Shown here: piece after piece, positions 1-11,801 of the stretch | How positions within the stretch are numbered: the first letter of the stretch is position 1 | Layout: every line of letters begins with the position of its first letter | Assembly (NCBI GenBank): GCA_035041965.1 | Contig: JAPYMA010003011.1 | Location: 524,215-588,214, forward strand | Reading direction: 5' to 3' | Length of the DNA: 64,000 nucleotides | Source of the DNA: Anisakis pegreffii | Taxonomy: Eukaryota; Nematoda; Chromadorea; Rhabditida; Anisakidae | Translations under genes and position numbers: made by a program | The notes under the pieces: model-generated | Told to the model about the DNA's origin: nothing | The model's input: only the letters and a program-made list of their open reading frames with translations | Databases searched by the model: none

Positions 1-13
1 AAAATGAACTTAC

Positions 14-488
14 CATCCATAATAACCCATTGGCCGTCCACTTCACAGTGTATAATATATTGATCTTCAATAGTTGGATCATAATAATCGACGAATTGCT
101 TCTGAAATTTACAAATAAATCATCAATACAGTATCGTTTTAGTTCTATTAATTTTTGGTTCTTTTTGGTTCTCCCATATTGCCCAACGACTTCTAGAAAG
201 AGGAACTCAAAATGAGCCCGAAAATTCACTGCGCTTGATCGATTGAATACTTCAGCTCACTTCAGTTCAGTCACTGAACTGAATATTTTTTGAAAAAAAA
301 AACTGATCGATCTTACTTCAGCGAATATAGCGAATGGAATGACAACTGACTTGGCGAATAACTGAAAAAGAAACCTGAAAGAACTGAATGGTTAACGATG
401 ACTTTCCAACACCTCCTTCACCAATAACAACCAACTTATATGTGGGAAGTTTCGAGTCATCATCTGGAGGCCTTTTCTGGACTGACAT
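14..488 (-). CDS. M-Ras/R-Ras-type small GTPase, 5' part
   Basis: Two exons of a gene that runs off the left edge: 375-488 (start ATG at 488-486) and 14-101, separated by a GT-AG intron and followed by a GTAAGT donor. Exon 1 encodes 38 residues: a short tail, then [20 protein letters not shown], which contains the P-loop GEGGVGKS. Exon 2 starts [15 protein letters not shown], the switch I/effector loop, and ends VDGQWVIMD just before the DTAGQE box, which lies outside the window. [12 protein letters not shown] and the QWxIxD segment are closer to M-Ras (R-Ras3; Caenorhabditis ras-2) than to K-Ras or Rap. Family role: a membrane-anchored GTP switch acting on Raf/SHOC2-type effectors. Codon 12 is Glu, as acidic residues occur here in M-Ras. 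The family is secure; the exact orthologue is likely but not proven because switch II and the CaaX end are missing. Confidence 0.9.
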
Positions 489-3400
489 ATTTGTTTAGTT
501 TTTTATCAAGTCGAATCGCATTTATCTAATGAAATCTGAAATCGAATCTTGTCAATAAGAAAGTGTCATCTTTAATGTTTTACCATTGAAAAAAGTGATT
601 CTCGATTGTTTCAGACACAAAATGTCATCGAATCGAGCCAAACGAAAACTCAAAATGCAAATATGAAAACGAATTGAAATTTCGAAGAGCAACGCTCGTG
701 ACTACGCTCATTAACAATAAGTCAGAAATGAACTTGAATTATTAGCAATCTGCAATCCAGAAATTATCACCTTTCTAACAGAAAAGAAACGCACGAGAAA
801 AAGAATAGCATGCCTTTATCTATGATACGTTGATACTGAGAAGAGTTTCTACAAAACTCAATTTCGCTTCTTATTTCGAATAAACAATATCACAATGACA
901 CTTGATCACGTTCTATTCTACACACTTGCAGCAGATATGAATAATGCGTAACCTGAAAATGAATCCAATTGAAGAAACTCCAATAAACGTGCCACCTAAC
1001 TCGCTAACAATTCACGATTGGACACTGAGCATTCGTGCCACCTAACATAGTGAACGATTCAGTTGATGTTTTTACCTCTTCAAGCGTTTAAGACTAGTGG
1101 CTTTGAAGTGGCCACTAGTACTATTGTTAGTTGAATTTTAGATGGCCACAACCAGTGGTGGTATACGATCTTAGCTTAAAACGCCTAACTGTCTAATGTG
1201 TCCTAAATACGAAGCAAACGCCTAGTGATCAAGCAAAAAAAGCGATGCTAAAGCAAGGATGGATAGATGCTAATGATGTCATTCAGTTCAGTGAGCAAGC
1301 TCTGACAGAAAGCGATAGAGTTGTTCTATCGATCAGTGTTGCTAATGAATGAGATAGATGAGTTACACATTCCACACAAAAAGCATTAACGAGAACGTGA
1401 GCATAAAGCGCAAACTCCTTATGAAAAATTGAAGTCTTATCGCAATAAACGAAAAATGCTGATGATCACTTGGCACTGATCAGTAGTAGTTTAATACAAT
1501 CAACGTGTGTGACAACAAGCAATCTTCAAAAGTCTATCTGACTTCTAGACCAAAACAGGTTGCTGCTGGTTTACGTGCACACACTCAATACAGTCGACAA
1601 TAGAAATACAAATGATTGAAGGTAATTATGCATGTCATATGAACACTTTTACAACTGAAAAATAATAATAAAACAAAATTTTTTGCATGTAAATGAAATG
1701 AAAACGGCAAAAGATATTGCGCAAAGAAATATGTTTAAAACTATGTTTACATTATTAATTAGTAACTGGAGTTGAGATGCGATGATGAATAAGCAAAGAT
1801 ACATAGAACACAAATTAAATATTATAGTTACGGGCACACACACAAGCAAATAACAAAGAAACTAATTGAATTACATTGAACGAAAGCCATTCGACGCATT
1901 GCCTACGACTGCTTCCTTCTTCTTGTTTTTGCACAATTACCAGTGTGTAGCTGTCAACGGTACTGAAGAAGAACTTTTATAGTCCCGAAACGGCAACAGA
2001 AAAAAAAACTAGTTATAGCCTTAAGGAACGACAGAGAATTGATACAGAAAGTTAATTGATTATGTGTGTTCGTTGATGGTGATTGTGTTTAGAACAGTGA
2101 TGGATGGTATAGATTGGTGAGGAGGGTACATTCTAAAGAACATTTTCTCAGAAGAGGAGATGTGAAGAAGATATAGATGGAAAGTTCAGTGTGATATTAG
2201 TGATAACGCGATGGCGTTTCTGGAAAACGAGACGCAAACGCAAATATGCAAGATGAAACGGAGATTGTTTCGTAAAACCGAAAAGGAATAATTACGGTGA
2301 CAATAGCAGTTTAATGATTTGATCACTAATATTCAGTATCGCTAGTTATTCAATCAGCAGTTACAATTCATTACGACGAGTTTATGTCTCTTTCTCATTC
2401 ATTCGACACCGCTATACTTCCTCCCATACAACAAACGATTAAGCGATCCTAGTCGACTGTCTCATCCAGCTCAACGATTTGTAGAGAGCGAGGCTTAGAC
2501 TGTGCCCAAAAATGCGCTCTAACTGATCGACGAGAAGAAATGTTCATTGTACGCTCGGAGAACGGTTAACAGCTCTCAAAGACTGCAAAAGCAATTACAA
2601 ATCCTTCTGCATCAACCATAAATGAATGTTTCAATTGTTTTAGTCAAAAAATCCGATTCCACGGTCAAGCAACAATGACGATTCGTCACCATAAATAAAC
2701 AAACCCAGTCGAGTGACTGTAACAGTGCTGAATCTGTCAGCACAACAGTTGTGATCAAATCTGTCAATTATAGCTTTCGCACACATAAATTATGTGACAA
2801 TCGCATAACCAACACCTCAACACCATTCACTATTTTCTTGACATCCCATTCTACACTACTATGAACACGATGTTAAATGCTACTTTGTGAGTAAAGCCAG
2901 CCCTAATCATAAATTCACGCACCCGATCGTCCCGTTTTGTCTCGCCGAAGTCTACTACAAATGATTCCTCATTTATACATTGAATATAGACTTGGACTGG
3001 AGTGTAACTCAAAAAAGGCTGGAACACGATCACTTCTGAACAAATGCAATCAGAGGAATAACCGAACCGACACAGCAGTGTTTCACTACCACCAAATGTC
3101 TTTGTTGATACATCCTAACTCTTCAGCTCGGTGTAATGAATACAATTCCGTTGAACTATTGCAATGCGTCAGCAATTGCACTTCCATTCAATACAACAAT
3201 TTCTTAAATGATTGTTTCGCAGTGCGCAATGGGAATGACTAGCTTTTTGGTGCAGTTTTTGGACACTGTTGCAAACGGAAGCGAAACACCGCAATTCCGA
3301 TGCACCTCTAATGCAAAGAAATCAAACGTGACAAACGAGAACTTTGTATTAATAAGATTATAAATGATCACGTTTCCATAAACTTGCAACTGCACAAATT

Positions 3401-4232
3401 TAAATAGTGCAAGAATTCTATATAGGTGACATTAAAGAATGACATGCGGAACAAGACAGTGATAGGTAAGCAACCGTCTGCTTTCCGTGATGTCGAACAC
3501 ACGGTGCGTATCAATGAATAATCGAGTAAAATACGCCCGTAACCAGAAACACGAGTAATTCCATTGAGAAGTTATTTATTCACCGAGCATTTGAATAAAT
3601 TAATAGTGATAAAGCAATTAATTTAGTCGATATGTATACAACAACAACAGCATTTTAACATCAAATAGATTTAACTGATTGTAAGCATTGGGCATATCAT
3701 GGATTTTTTAGAGGGATGCAATAGTAAGGTAATTGCTAAATTACTTTTAAATGTCAATTATGAAAATTTTAGATCCACATTTATAGAAATTTAAACGAAT
3801 GAGTTTTCAAATCATTTATGCGGCGGTTTGGCAATCGATACTTATTAAGGAATTGGCAATCAATATGCTTATTCGATATTCGGGCATTCGATATTCAATA
3901 TTCATCAAACTTTATCAGGCGATTGATCGAATACTTAGCAACATTTGACAAAAAAAGCGCATTCAGCTTCTCTTCCGTGGACTTTTCCATAAAAGTAACC
4001 TTTCAGTGTTTTCCATCAAGCCATTATCGTGAATATGTTGAAAGTTTTTAAGAGTTAACAAGAAGAAAATTTGATGAACTGAGCCGATGTTGAGATAAAT
4101 GAAACAACTAAACGATTAACTTTCCACGAGGAATATGGCGAATATTTCATAAATAAAAGTGCTAAACTGTAAGCGAGCGAGCAACTAGACCTGAATATGG
4201 CGTATTCAGTCAATAAACAGTGAACGGACATC
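489..4232. other. Intergenic, no supported gene
   Basis: About 3.7 kb of AT-rich sequence between the 5' end of the Ras gene and the 3' end of syntaxin-16. Short open frames occur (for example 2937-3242 plus) but none has a recognisable domain, biased codon use or splice partners. The bases before 488 should hold the Ras promoter and 5' UTR; I see no clear TATA box. A small inverted repeat, ACTAGTGGC with its complement, lies at about 1092-1118. A phrase containing GTGCCACCTAAC occurs twice near 990-1045. Confidence 0.6.
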
Positions 4233-6259
4233 TTATCGACTCTTAACAATAACCAACAAAATGAGTAAAATAACGATCGTAATCGAAAGACATACAATAC
4301 AATGCATTTTCTTATCACCTTTTTGATACTTCTCAGCTTTCTGGATGCTTTTAAATGCCGATTTCACTTTCATTGTTGACTGTTCCACGTTATAGTCGAT
4401 ACGGTCCAATATTGTACCCTGTAAAACATTTCCTTTCTATTAGCGCGGGTACATTTCAAACACTCAACAATATTGGTCTTAATGAATAATCATTTCGAAT
4501 CGGAACGGTATTTTTATTATTGACTTGATGATCAAAATTTGAGTTGATTTCACAAACTGTAATTATTCAATTACATCTCAAAGCAACTTCATAGACGTTT
4601 ATCTTGATAACTGAAAACAAGTTTCACGAGCAGTTTGCGCAATCTAGTCGAGAACGTCAAATCTTTCTTCAGGAAAACAAGACAAGAACAAATGCAAAAC
4701 TCATACCAACCTGATCAATGATCATAGAAGCGAGATCTTTAAAAAGTGTATTCAGTTCAACAATCGACCTGCTAACACTCATAACATCTTTTTCACGTTC
4801 TTTGACGATATCCGCATTTTGTAACAACAACTGAATTTGTTCCATTGATAAACCTCAAATAAAAACTTTATATCTAATCAAAATCAATATCACACATCGA
4901 CACTTCATCAAACCAACGATTAATGCACTTAACTTGATGAAATCGATATGCGCTCCATATTTTGCAAGCATTCAATAATCGCACAAACAGCATCAATCTC
5001 ACGCATACTAACATACATAATCAACAGGGAATTCCGCTCCTTTTCACAAATTGCATCAATTGAGTTACGGAAAGTGACCCCTCATATTAGGCATTCAAAA
5101 AATGCATCGTTTCCATTGATAATAACGCTGTTTCTATGCAGTTCATCAAATACGCAACTAAGCAAAACTTCCAAATACAAGCAATTCTTATCATTCCAAT
5201 TCAAATGAAATCTACGAAATAACTGATAGGGAGCGTTATAGCATATGTAAATGCATAAATAAATGTACCTTCATCGCCATTATCAACAGGTGCATCATTG
5301 AGAACGTCGATATTAACCCAATCAGAAGAAGAATTCAGTAGATATGAATCAACGGTCTGCTTTCTCGACTCAATTTTGCGTAAATAATTTGCCTGATTAC
5401 AACGGAAGTCGTTCGCCATATTTGTTAACATTAAACGTAATGTTGATACAACGTTCTTTTGCAATACTGCTTGTTGCGATCCTTCTTTTTCTTCTGACTT
5501 TTCGATGAACCTTCAAATCTTTCTTAGAAATTATTCACAAGTCTTACTATTAGACACCTCTTAATCAATACACCAATCATTCATACACAGCGTATCACCT
5601 ATAAACAGCGTATCAAAATGCTAGTTTCAACTGACTGAATCGGCTAGAAATATTGTCTTGATCAGACAACATTCCATAAATTGAGTAAATATTATTGATG
5701 ATTGACGGATAAAAGCATGTAAATTTTTAGTGCTTGATTTCGAAAATATTAGTGAGTGAAATTTCAGGAGAATACACATAAATAATGCATTGGAGTGTAA
5801 TGGGACAAAGTAAGATACCCAATGAGTCGCTGACAATGTGACAACATTTGTGTTATTTCTTCGGTATTCGAGTCAATCTTTGCTTGCTCTTCAACATCAT
5901 CACCAAAACTTGGCTTTGCTATGTGACTTTGCTGCAGATCACGAATTTGTTTCAAACGTGAACGAATTCTGAAACGATAGCGATAAAACAATGTTAAAAT
6001 CAATTATGATAATATATTTCCGCTTCTTTATTATAACCAAAATTTCGAAAAAAAACTCTTTTCAAATGGAAGGTAAAAGGTGAAAACTTATAATGCATAT
6101 AAGAAGGCAAATGAAGCCAGATGAAATGATGAATATTGGTAACCTTGTGAATTCATATTGCGTTTCATCAAGATAATTAACCCATTCAGGTGGAATTCGA
6201 CTAGCTGATGAACTTGTTGATGCCATTCCATTTTCTTCATCCAATACTACTAACGACAT
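4233..6259 (-). CDS. syx-16: Syntaxin-16-like Qa-SNARE
   Basis: Five exons (6144-6259, 5819-5968, 5269-5510, 4711-4853, 4233-4418) join in phase to give 278 residues. Residues 25-37 ([13 protein letters not shown]) match the conserved WVDGVDEIQY region of STX16. Helices of the N-terminal Habc bundle follow ([14 protein letters not shown], near 75-88; then about 100-145). The Qa SNARE helix is in exons 4-5, with the zero-layer Gln at about 217 in [17 protein letters not shown]. The protein ends with one hydrophobic anchor (about 253-274) and the tail VKSR, as in human STX16. Known role: trans-Golgi/endosome fusion with VTI1A, STX6 and VAMP4. The model starts at MSLVVLDEE and lacks the 40-50 residue N-terminal peptide of the human protein, which binds the SM protein VPS45; an upstream exon could have been missed. 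The first in-frame ATG was chosen. Identification is very secure. Confidence 0.95.
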
Positions 6260-8212
6260 TTTCTCATCTTAAATTCATTTTCATGAAGGTTCACTGATCA
6301 ATTCGTGAAAGCATTCCCACCCGCAATAGTGACCCGCAACAAATATATGTGTATATCCTGAATACAGCTAACTGCAAAAATTTATTTGAAGAAAATCAAA
6401 ATCTGGTCCTCATGAGAGTGTTTTACAATCTGAAAACATGAAAAGGAAATACGCATAACGAACCAAAGATTCATTTTAAAAAATTCAAACCTTTAGATCC
6501 CATCGCAGAATTTGCGTACATGAATTTGTTTTGTTGGGCATTGTTCCTGAGTAGAAGGAATACCTCGGTGAGATTTCGGATAGTGCCCGCAGGTGGTTGT
6601 GTACTTAGTGTACCCATCAACGTTGAGACTGGAGGGAAATTTTCGGCTGTGGTTAAGCCTTAGCAGAGTCTGAATGTCCACTTAAATATTGCAGTGTTAT
6701 TACTGAAGTAATGAAACTACATCAACTAAGCGCCAAATATTAGAACAATAAATTTTTGAGTGCAAAAATGAATTCGTTTAATCATCTTGTAATCAAAGAG
6801 CTATGAGTTGGGCTGAAATAGCCGAGAATCAACCACCAAATTACATTTCTCAAGCAATTCAAACTTCTTGCACACACACACCCATTTGCCTCCCTCCGAT
6901 CGGAGTGTATCCAATTTGCAAGAGATTTTTATGTGGCATGCTAACACTTCGCCAAGTAAGAACGGAGTGATGGTTCGTCGCTAAATGATGGAAGTTGCAT
7001 TTTTAGTTGATTGGTGTTTAAAAATGTGAGTTCCTTACCTATTCAATGAGAATCGATCCGGGCAAATCTTAAATCATTTCTCAATAGTCACCGCACATTC
7101 AGCAGAACCGAACTGGATGAGACTGGGTGGGGAATTTATCAATATGGTGTCGAGTTACTTACACCATTTCGCTCTGAGAATGAAAATTAAATAAATAACT
7201 GAAACCATTATTCATCCAAATGCAAATACCCGTAAACAAAACGTACACCAACTTGGGGCCAGAACTCCGCATTTTATAGAAATGCAATAAATTTTGACCG
7301 CAGACATTACTTTGCTAGAGTTATACTACTTAGCCGGATGGATCAGCGGTGATGCTTTTTGAATATTAGTGATGTAAAGACTAACAGTTCTGATGAGAAC
7401 AACGGAACATCCGCATAAAATGTCGGCATCAGTTTTGAATTTGATGATGACATTGATAATGATAAACATAATATCAATAGTAACAATGAGGTGAACGCTA
7501 ACAATAGTAACGGTAATCATATTAAAATGGTGAATTATTCAGAATCACATGTATCAGCTACTAATCCTTCGAATATTACCGTTTGTTACAGAACAACGAG
7601 TGGTGCAATTAGGACTTCATCACAAGCTGATTTTTGGTAGATTCACCTACGTTATGAATATATGAGAACCTGCCTGCACAAGCTCTGTACCATTATTGTT
7701 TTTAGTGCACTGTTTGCGAAGTGCGTGACACAACGGACACAACAAATGCTACTTGAGAATGCTACTTGCTACTTGAATTGGGAATTAGAACTCAATTTGC
7801 GAAGACAACGAAGTTGGAATGATGAATTGGATGAATCATTTGACATTGCCTCAGCTGATGCTCTCGTTTTGATGAAAAATGAAGAAGAATTTGTGGTGTT
7901 GCAATGATGACTTCCTTTGGCACAACACCTCCATATGAATTCATAAACAATCTCGAACCTTTTCGTGCGGCCTGAGAAAGTGCTGCTTTCTGAAAGCTGT
8001 TCATTTATATGAACACCGTTATGTGCGGCTGATTTTTGGTTATTTCTAAACGATGAACCATGGTTAAAATATTCCCCAAGTGCACAGTAACCGAGTGTTC
8101 CAAGTAACGGCAACTTGCCGTTAAATTTACTGAATTGTCTTTCATTTTCGATTCAATCAGTCTCACATCAACATTTATTGATTATATTAGTTGTCATTGT
8201 AAAGTTGTAACG
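6260..8212. other. Intergenic between syntaxin-16 and small gene
   Basis: Divergent spacer of about 1.95 kb that should hold the syntaxin-16 promoter. A short GC-richer island at 6530-6680 is described separately. A plus-strand frame at 7662-7907 begins with a signal-peptide-like stretch, but its remainder is unlike any family I know and it has no splice partners. I do not call it a gene. Confidence 0.5.
6530..6670. ncRNA. Possible structured RNA or conserved element
   Basis: A GC-richer island in AT-rich DNA with nested self-complementarity. GGGCA (6536-6540) can pair with TGCCC (6584-6588), enclosing a stem TTCCT/AGGAA (6544-6548 with 6556-6560). A further stem uses GTGTAC and GTGTAC around TTA (about 6599-6613), and TCAACGTTGA at 6617-6626 is a perfect palindrome. 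I compared it by eye with U1-U6, SL, SmY, 5S, U3, SRP and tRNA consensus elements and found no match. Strand is unknown. The minus strand also has a 62-codon open frame here, so it could instead be a small exon. Low confidence. Confidence 0.2.
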
Positions 8213-8782
8213 ATGGAATACAATCGATGGAATGATAAAGTCGATGATCATCATTGGGGTGATTATTATTTGTCTGGTGGTCGCAAAGGTAAAAAGTCAT
8301 GGGCGCTTGAATTGGTACACACTGTTAATCAGATGATACCGAGTTTCAATGAGATTTTCGATGAGGTATTCGATTGATTTGATGTTATGTTGTGCTGTGT
8401 TGGTTGCATTCTTCGATTTCTTATTCGCTGTGGTGTTTACTTCGTTTTTTTGCAATATTCGCTTTGGTTATCTGATTGCATGGTTTTGCTGTTTAGAAGA
8501 TATTTTCTTTCCATCGTTGTCCGCTACCAAATGCAAGTAATTTACTCCAAATTTGCTTTAGTCACTTTTTGTTTGAGTTAGTCTTTTAGAATTTAAGTGA
8601 TATGCGACCAAGAGCCTCTCATAGCAGAACGAATTCATTTCGTAGTTGCTCACCTTATCACATACGGTGTTTTTTAAATGGTTTTATTGCAGGATATTTA
8701 TAATGCCATTGTTTTTGTGATTTGTTGTGTGCATGTTTGCGATCCGCTGCAGAACACGCTTTCTGATAAAAATTTCATCTGA
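8213..8782 (+). CDS. Possible small membrane-associated protein, two exons
   Basis: Exon 1 (8213-8365) encodes 51 residues starting MEYNRWNDKVDDHHWGDYYL, rich in His, Asp, Trp and Tyr, followed by a basic GGRKGKKSW and an amphipathic stretch ending FNEIFDE. It ends at GAG|GTATTC. After an intron with a TTTTATTGCAG acceptor, exon 2 (8693-8782) adds DIYNAIVFVICCVHVCDPLQ and a short tail to a TGA stop, in phase, for 80 residues. Exon 2 contains a hydrophobic, Cys-rich segment that could be a short membrane anchor. I recognise no family. An AG just after a TATATTAG run at about 8190 could be the trans-splice acceptor. Support comes from clean splice sites, matching phase and biased composition only, so this could be a chance model. 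Confidence 0.4.
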
Positions 8783-11400
8783 TGTTCATTTTGAGACACA
8801 TTCTGACGATAGTGTCTGTTCAATTTTGAATATTGATGAGATATGATTCACTTGATCGTGAGCAAAAACTGATGAGACGGTTTACAAAAGGACATTTGAA
8901 GCACAAGCTTCTTGCTGAATAACATAAAACTATCAAGACCACCTGAATCTACTGCATGATTCTGAATCCAAGCATGCGACTTTCTAATGCATGTGAATTA
9001 GACAGTATGGACAACTTGCGTGATAAAGATTTTTAGAAAGAAATTTATATACTTAATATGGAATTTACCAAATAATAAGAATTGTACGAATTTTGGCAGC
9101 ACAATAAATCATAAGTGAATTGTATTTTCTAGAGGAAAAGTTGCTCTCGGAGCCGTTACAGGTTGTTTAGTTAAATAATTGTGAAAATGTTTGGTGACTG
9201 GTTTAGGGATTGAAGATAAATCGACATGTATCTATATTTTAAAAACAGTAAAGTTTTAAATGCAAACCGTTTTGCATTCAGGAAACATTTTATGCGTTCG
9301 CATTCATCGTGGTCATTTGTTCAATACTAGTAGCGGTGTTCTTATCGAAAGTGGTCGGTATTCGGATTCGTGAATACCCACTGAATGTGGATCGAGAGTG
9401 GAGAGACGCAAGACCCGCGAATCCGTTTCATTTCCCGTGGGATCGAACACGTTGATTCGATTTCAATTGATCAAACCACCAATTGTTTCAGTTCAAAATT
9501 CGTCGACTTCATTTACAAGTCGTATAATTCATAAGCATTGAATCAGCTTTGCCACTGAAACAGTTTTCACTTCTCAACTCAAAATAATTCTGCTATGACA
9601 AGTGTCTCTCAGATGGGATGGATTGTTCAAGTTTGATTAGAAATTAGACGAGGCTGAAACGGAGTGATAAAGAAGTGAAATTTAAAGTTTGGATGACTAC
9701 AGAAAAATCGTGAAAGAAGTATTGATCATGAGATCATATTATTAATTGTAGGAATTTAAAGAAACAAAATCCCCTCGGATAAAGATAGCGAGGGAAGAAA
9801 AACCGTGTAACTGTTTAACTGATTATGTCTGTTTAACTTATTATCACTTATTTTGGTTTCTCTATATTCGATAGTTTTCAGTCGTATTTGTTGTAATATT
9901 TACGAATCGGCTTGTCTTTTACTGTTTCTACTGTACGTACAATCGCCATCGTTACAAAATTAAATTGTTGTTTTGCCTTCACTTGAATTATGCACAAAAA
10001 ATCGCGAATCTTAATGTTCTAACTCAACCCAGGCTGGAACAAATTCATTGAAGGGTAGTGGAAACGCGAGAATTTCCGAATCTTTCATTTCAATTAACAT
10101 TAATCATCTGACCATTTTGTTTCCGAATTTATGAAATTCTAAAAGAGCCAAAAAATTCAAGGTTGATGATTCCTTATCGGTTTTTCATCCTATCCACCAT
10201 CTCCAGTGTATTTTGTCATTCACTTCTGGTAAAATTTCTTTGTGCACATAATTTGGTTCATGAAAGAAATATGTGAATATTTATAATCGTTCTTTCTGTT
10301 ATATCCCTAAACTGTCAATACGTTCGCAATAAAACTATCATCTATTTTAACTTCCTTGCCGTTGCCATCTTATATTTTGTTCCTTTTTTCGATAATTTTA
10401 TTCCGTTCATTTTTTAAAAACAAATAAACTACAACAAACCTCATTTGAATTCGGATATCGACAAATATAATAAATCAAGAAAATAAAGGGATTCATAACG
10501 CAAACATTCAATGATATTCATGATCTGCGACAGATGTCAAAACAATCTTCGTAAAATGAAGCAAACGAATAAAACTGCAAACGATCCATATCGAAAATTA
10601 CAAACAGATGAGTGCAAAAAATAGAAATTCAAATAACGTCGGGGCATTACTGGTCAATAAACAAACGATAAGGTTGCGATAACACGGAATCATTACACAT
10701 TATCATTAAGCTATTCTCAAAAAAATGGAACAAACTGGAAACAATTCAAAGCAAGACATTTGTAACGTATCAACGAAAATTGAAAACGTTCAGCTGAAAG
10801 TTCGAAAATGTAACACGGTCGACAAAAGTAGTTGTACGATAAAACAGTGATAATGAAGGTAGTGCAGATAAAACACCATCATCGATCACGGCACTGAACC
10901 CTATTCGAACTGATCAATGAGTATTGTTGAAGGATGATAATACCTTTGATATTAATAATTCATAAAACAAACCTATAACCCATAAACATGAACAGAAAAC
11001 TAAAATTCATATGCGATGATGAATGTAAACTGAAAAATCATAAACTAAAGCTGCTCATCGAAACGATGCGCTCGAATCCATTTCATTCTTCCTATCAAAA
11101 TATGTGTTCGATCACTGATCAAAGTTACTTCATTAATTATGTATCATTTGATAAAATGGTACACAATTAATGAATATAACATGAATTAAGTGGGCAAAAT
11201 TTGTGTTTTTGAAAGATCCATTAAAATTATGTGAACGATTATTCGCAAACGAAAATCAATATGCAACCCAAGAACACACAATGTTCATGATAAAACAGCG
11301 GATTTATAAATGAAATGAAAGTATCCTAAATTTATAAATGGGCATCTGGTCACACACACAAAATCAACGCACCTTCCATTGATACATAAAATAATTTAAA
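8783..11400. other. Intergenic, no supported gene
   Basis: About 2.6 kb of AT-rich spacer. I found no domain, RNA gene or clear repeat. The sixty-codon frame at 10988-11170 plus looks random in composition. Confidence 0.5.
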
Positions 11401-11745
11401 TCAACAGTTTGGACACCATGAATATGAGGCATCCTCCTATGGTTTAAAAAAAATATATATATTGAATTCGATGAAATGTTGTGTTGTTGACTTGTCCGGT
11501 TACATGAACAATATAATTCTAGTATATGTGATGTTTATCGAACAATCTTTTCATACATAGCACTTCCCACATCTAAAAGTTCCAAAAATTTTTGCATTGA
11601 AAACGTGAGAAATACGTAAACCAGAAAGGTCAAAAATCCTGCCCGAGCGACACTCAATATCGTCTTCCAACACTTCAGAATAAGACTTCAACAAAAATTG
11701 TTGGCTGAAGTCGGTTTGAATCAAAATTTCATTCAGCAATTCATT
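11401..11745 (-). CDS. Two orphan exons with Cys-x2-Cys pairs, downstream of DDX60
   Basis: Exon 1 (11557-11745) has a strong TTTTTAG acceptor, 63 open codons and a TAT|GTATGA donor. It contains KIFGTFRCGKC near its end, which resembles the first CxxC of 3CxxC-type zinc fingers (family pattern: Gly-x-Phe-x-Cys-x2-Cys). Exon 2 (11401-11436) has a CATAG acceptor and encodes EDASYSWCPNC then a stop, giving a second CxxC. There is no ATG in the first exon, so it must be internal. Both junctions are phase 0, and so is the donor of the penultimate DDX60 exon (ends 12296). The exons could therefore form an alternative C-terminus of the helicase gene, or belong to a separate or decayed gene. No family assignment is safe. 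Confidence 0.35.
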
Positions 11746-11801
11746 CTAAAAACGCAAATTTGTCAGTTCTCAAAATTAAAAGAAAACGAACAACTAACAA
11801 A

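Noticed and set aside
2937..3242. 101-codon plus-strand frame
   Set aside because: No domain, no splice or leader context and overlapping frames on the other strand; composition looks random.
3818..4051. 77-codon plus-strand frame near the syntaxin-16 3' end
   Set aside because: It arises from ATTCGATATTC-type local repetition and has no homology or splice context.
7662..7907. Frame with a signal-peptide-like start
   Set aside because: The remainder has no recognisable fold or splice continuation, and comparable frames occur on the opposite strand.
9430..9460. B-box-like GTTCGATCC on the minus strand
   Set aside because: No A box at proper spacing and no acceptor or anticodon stem pairing.
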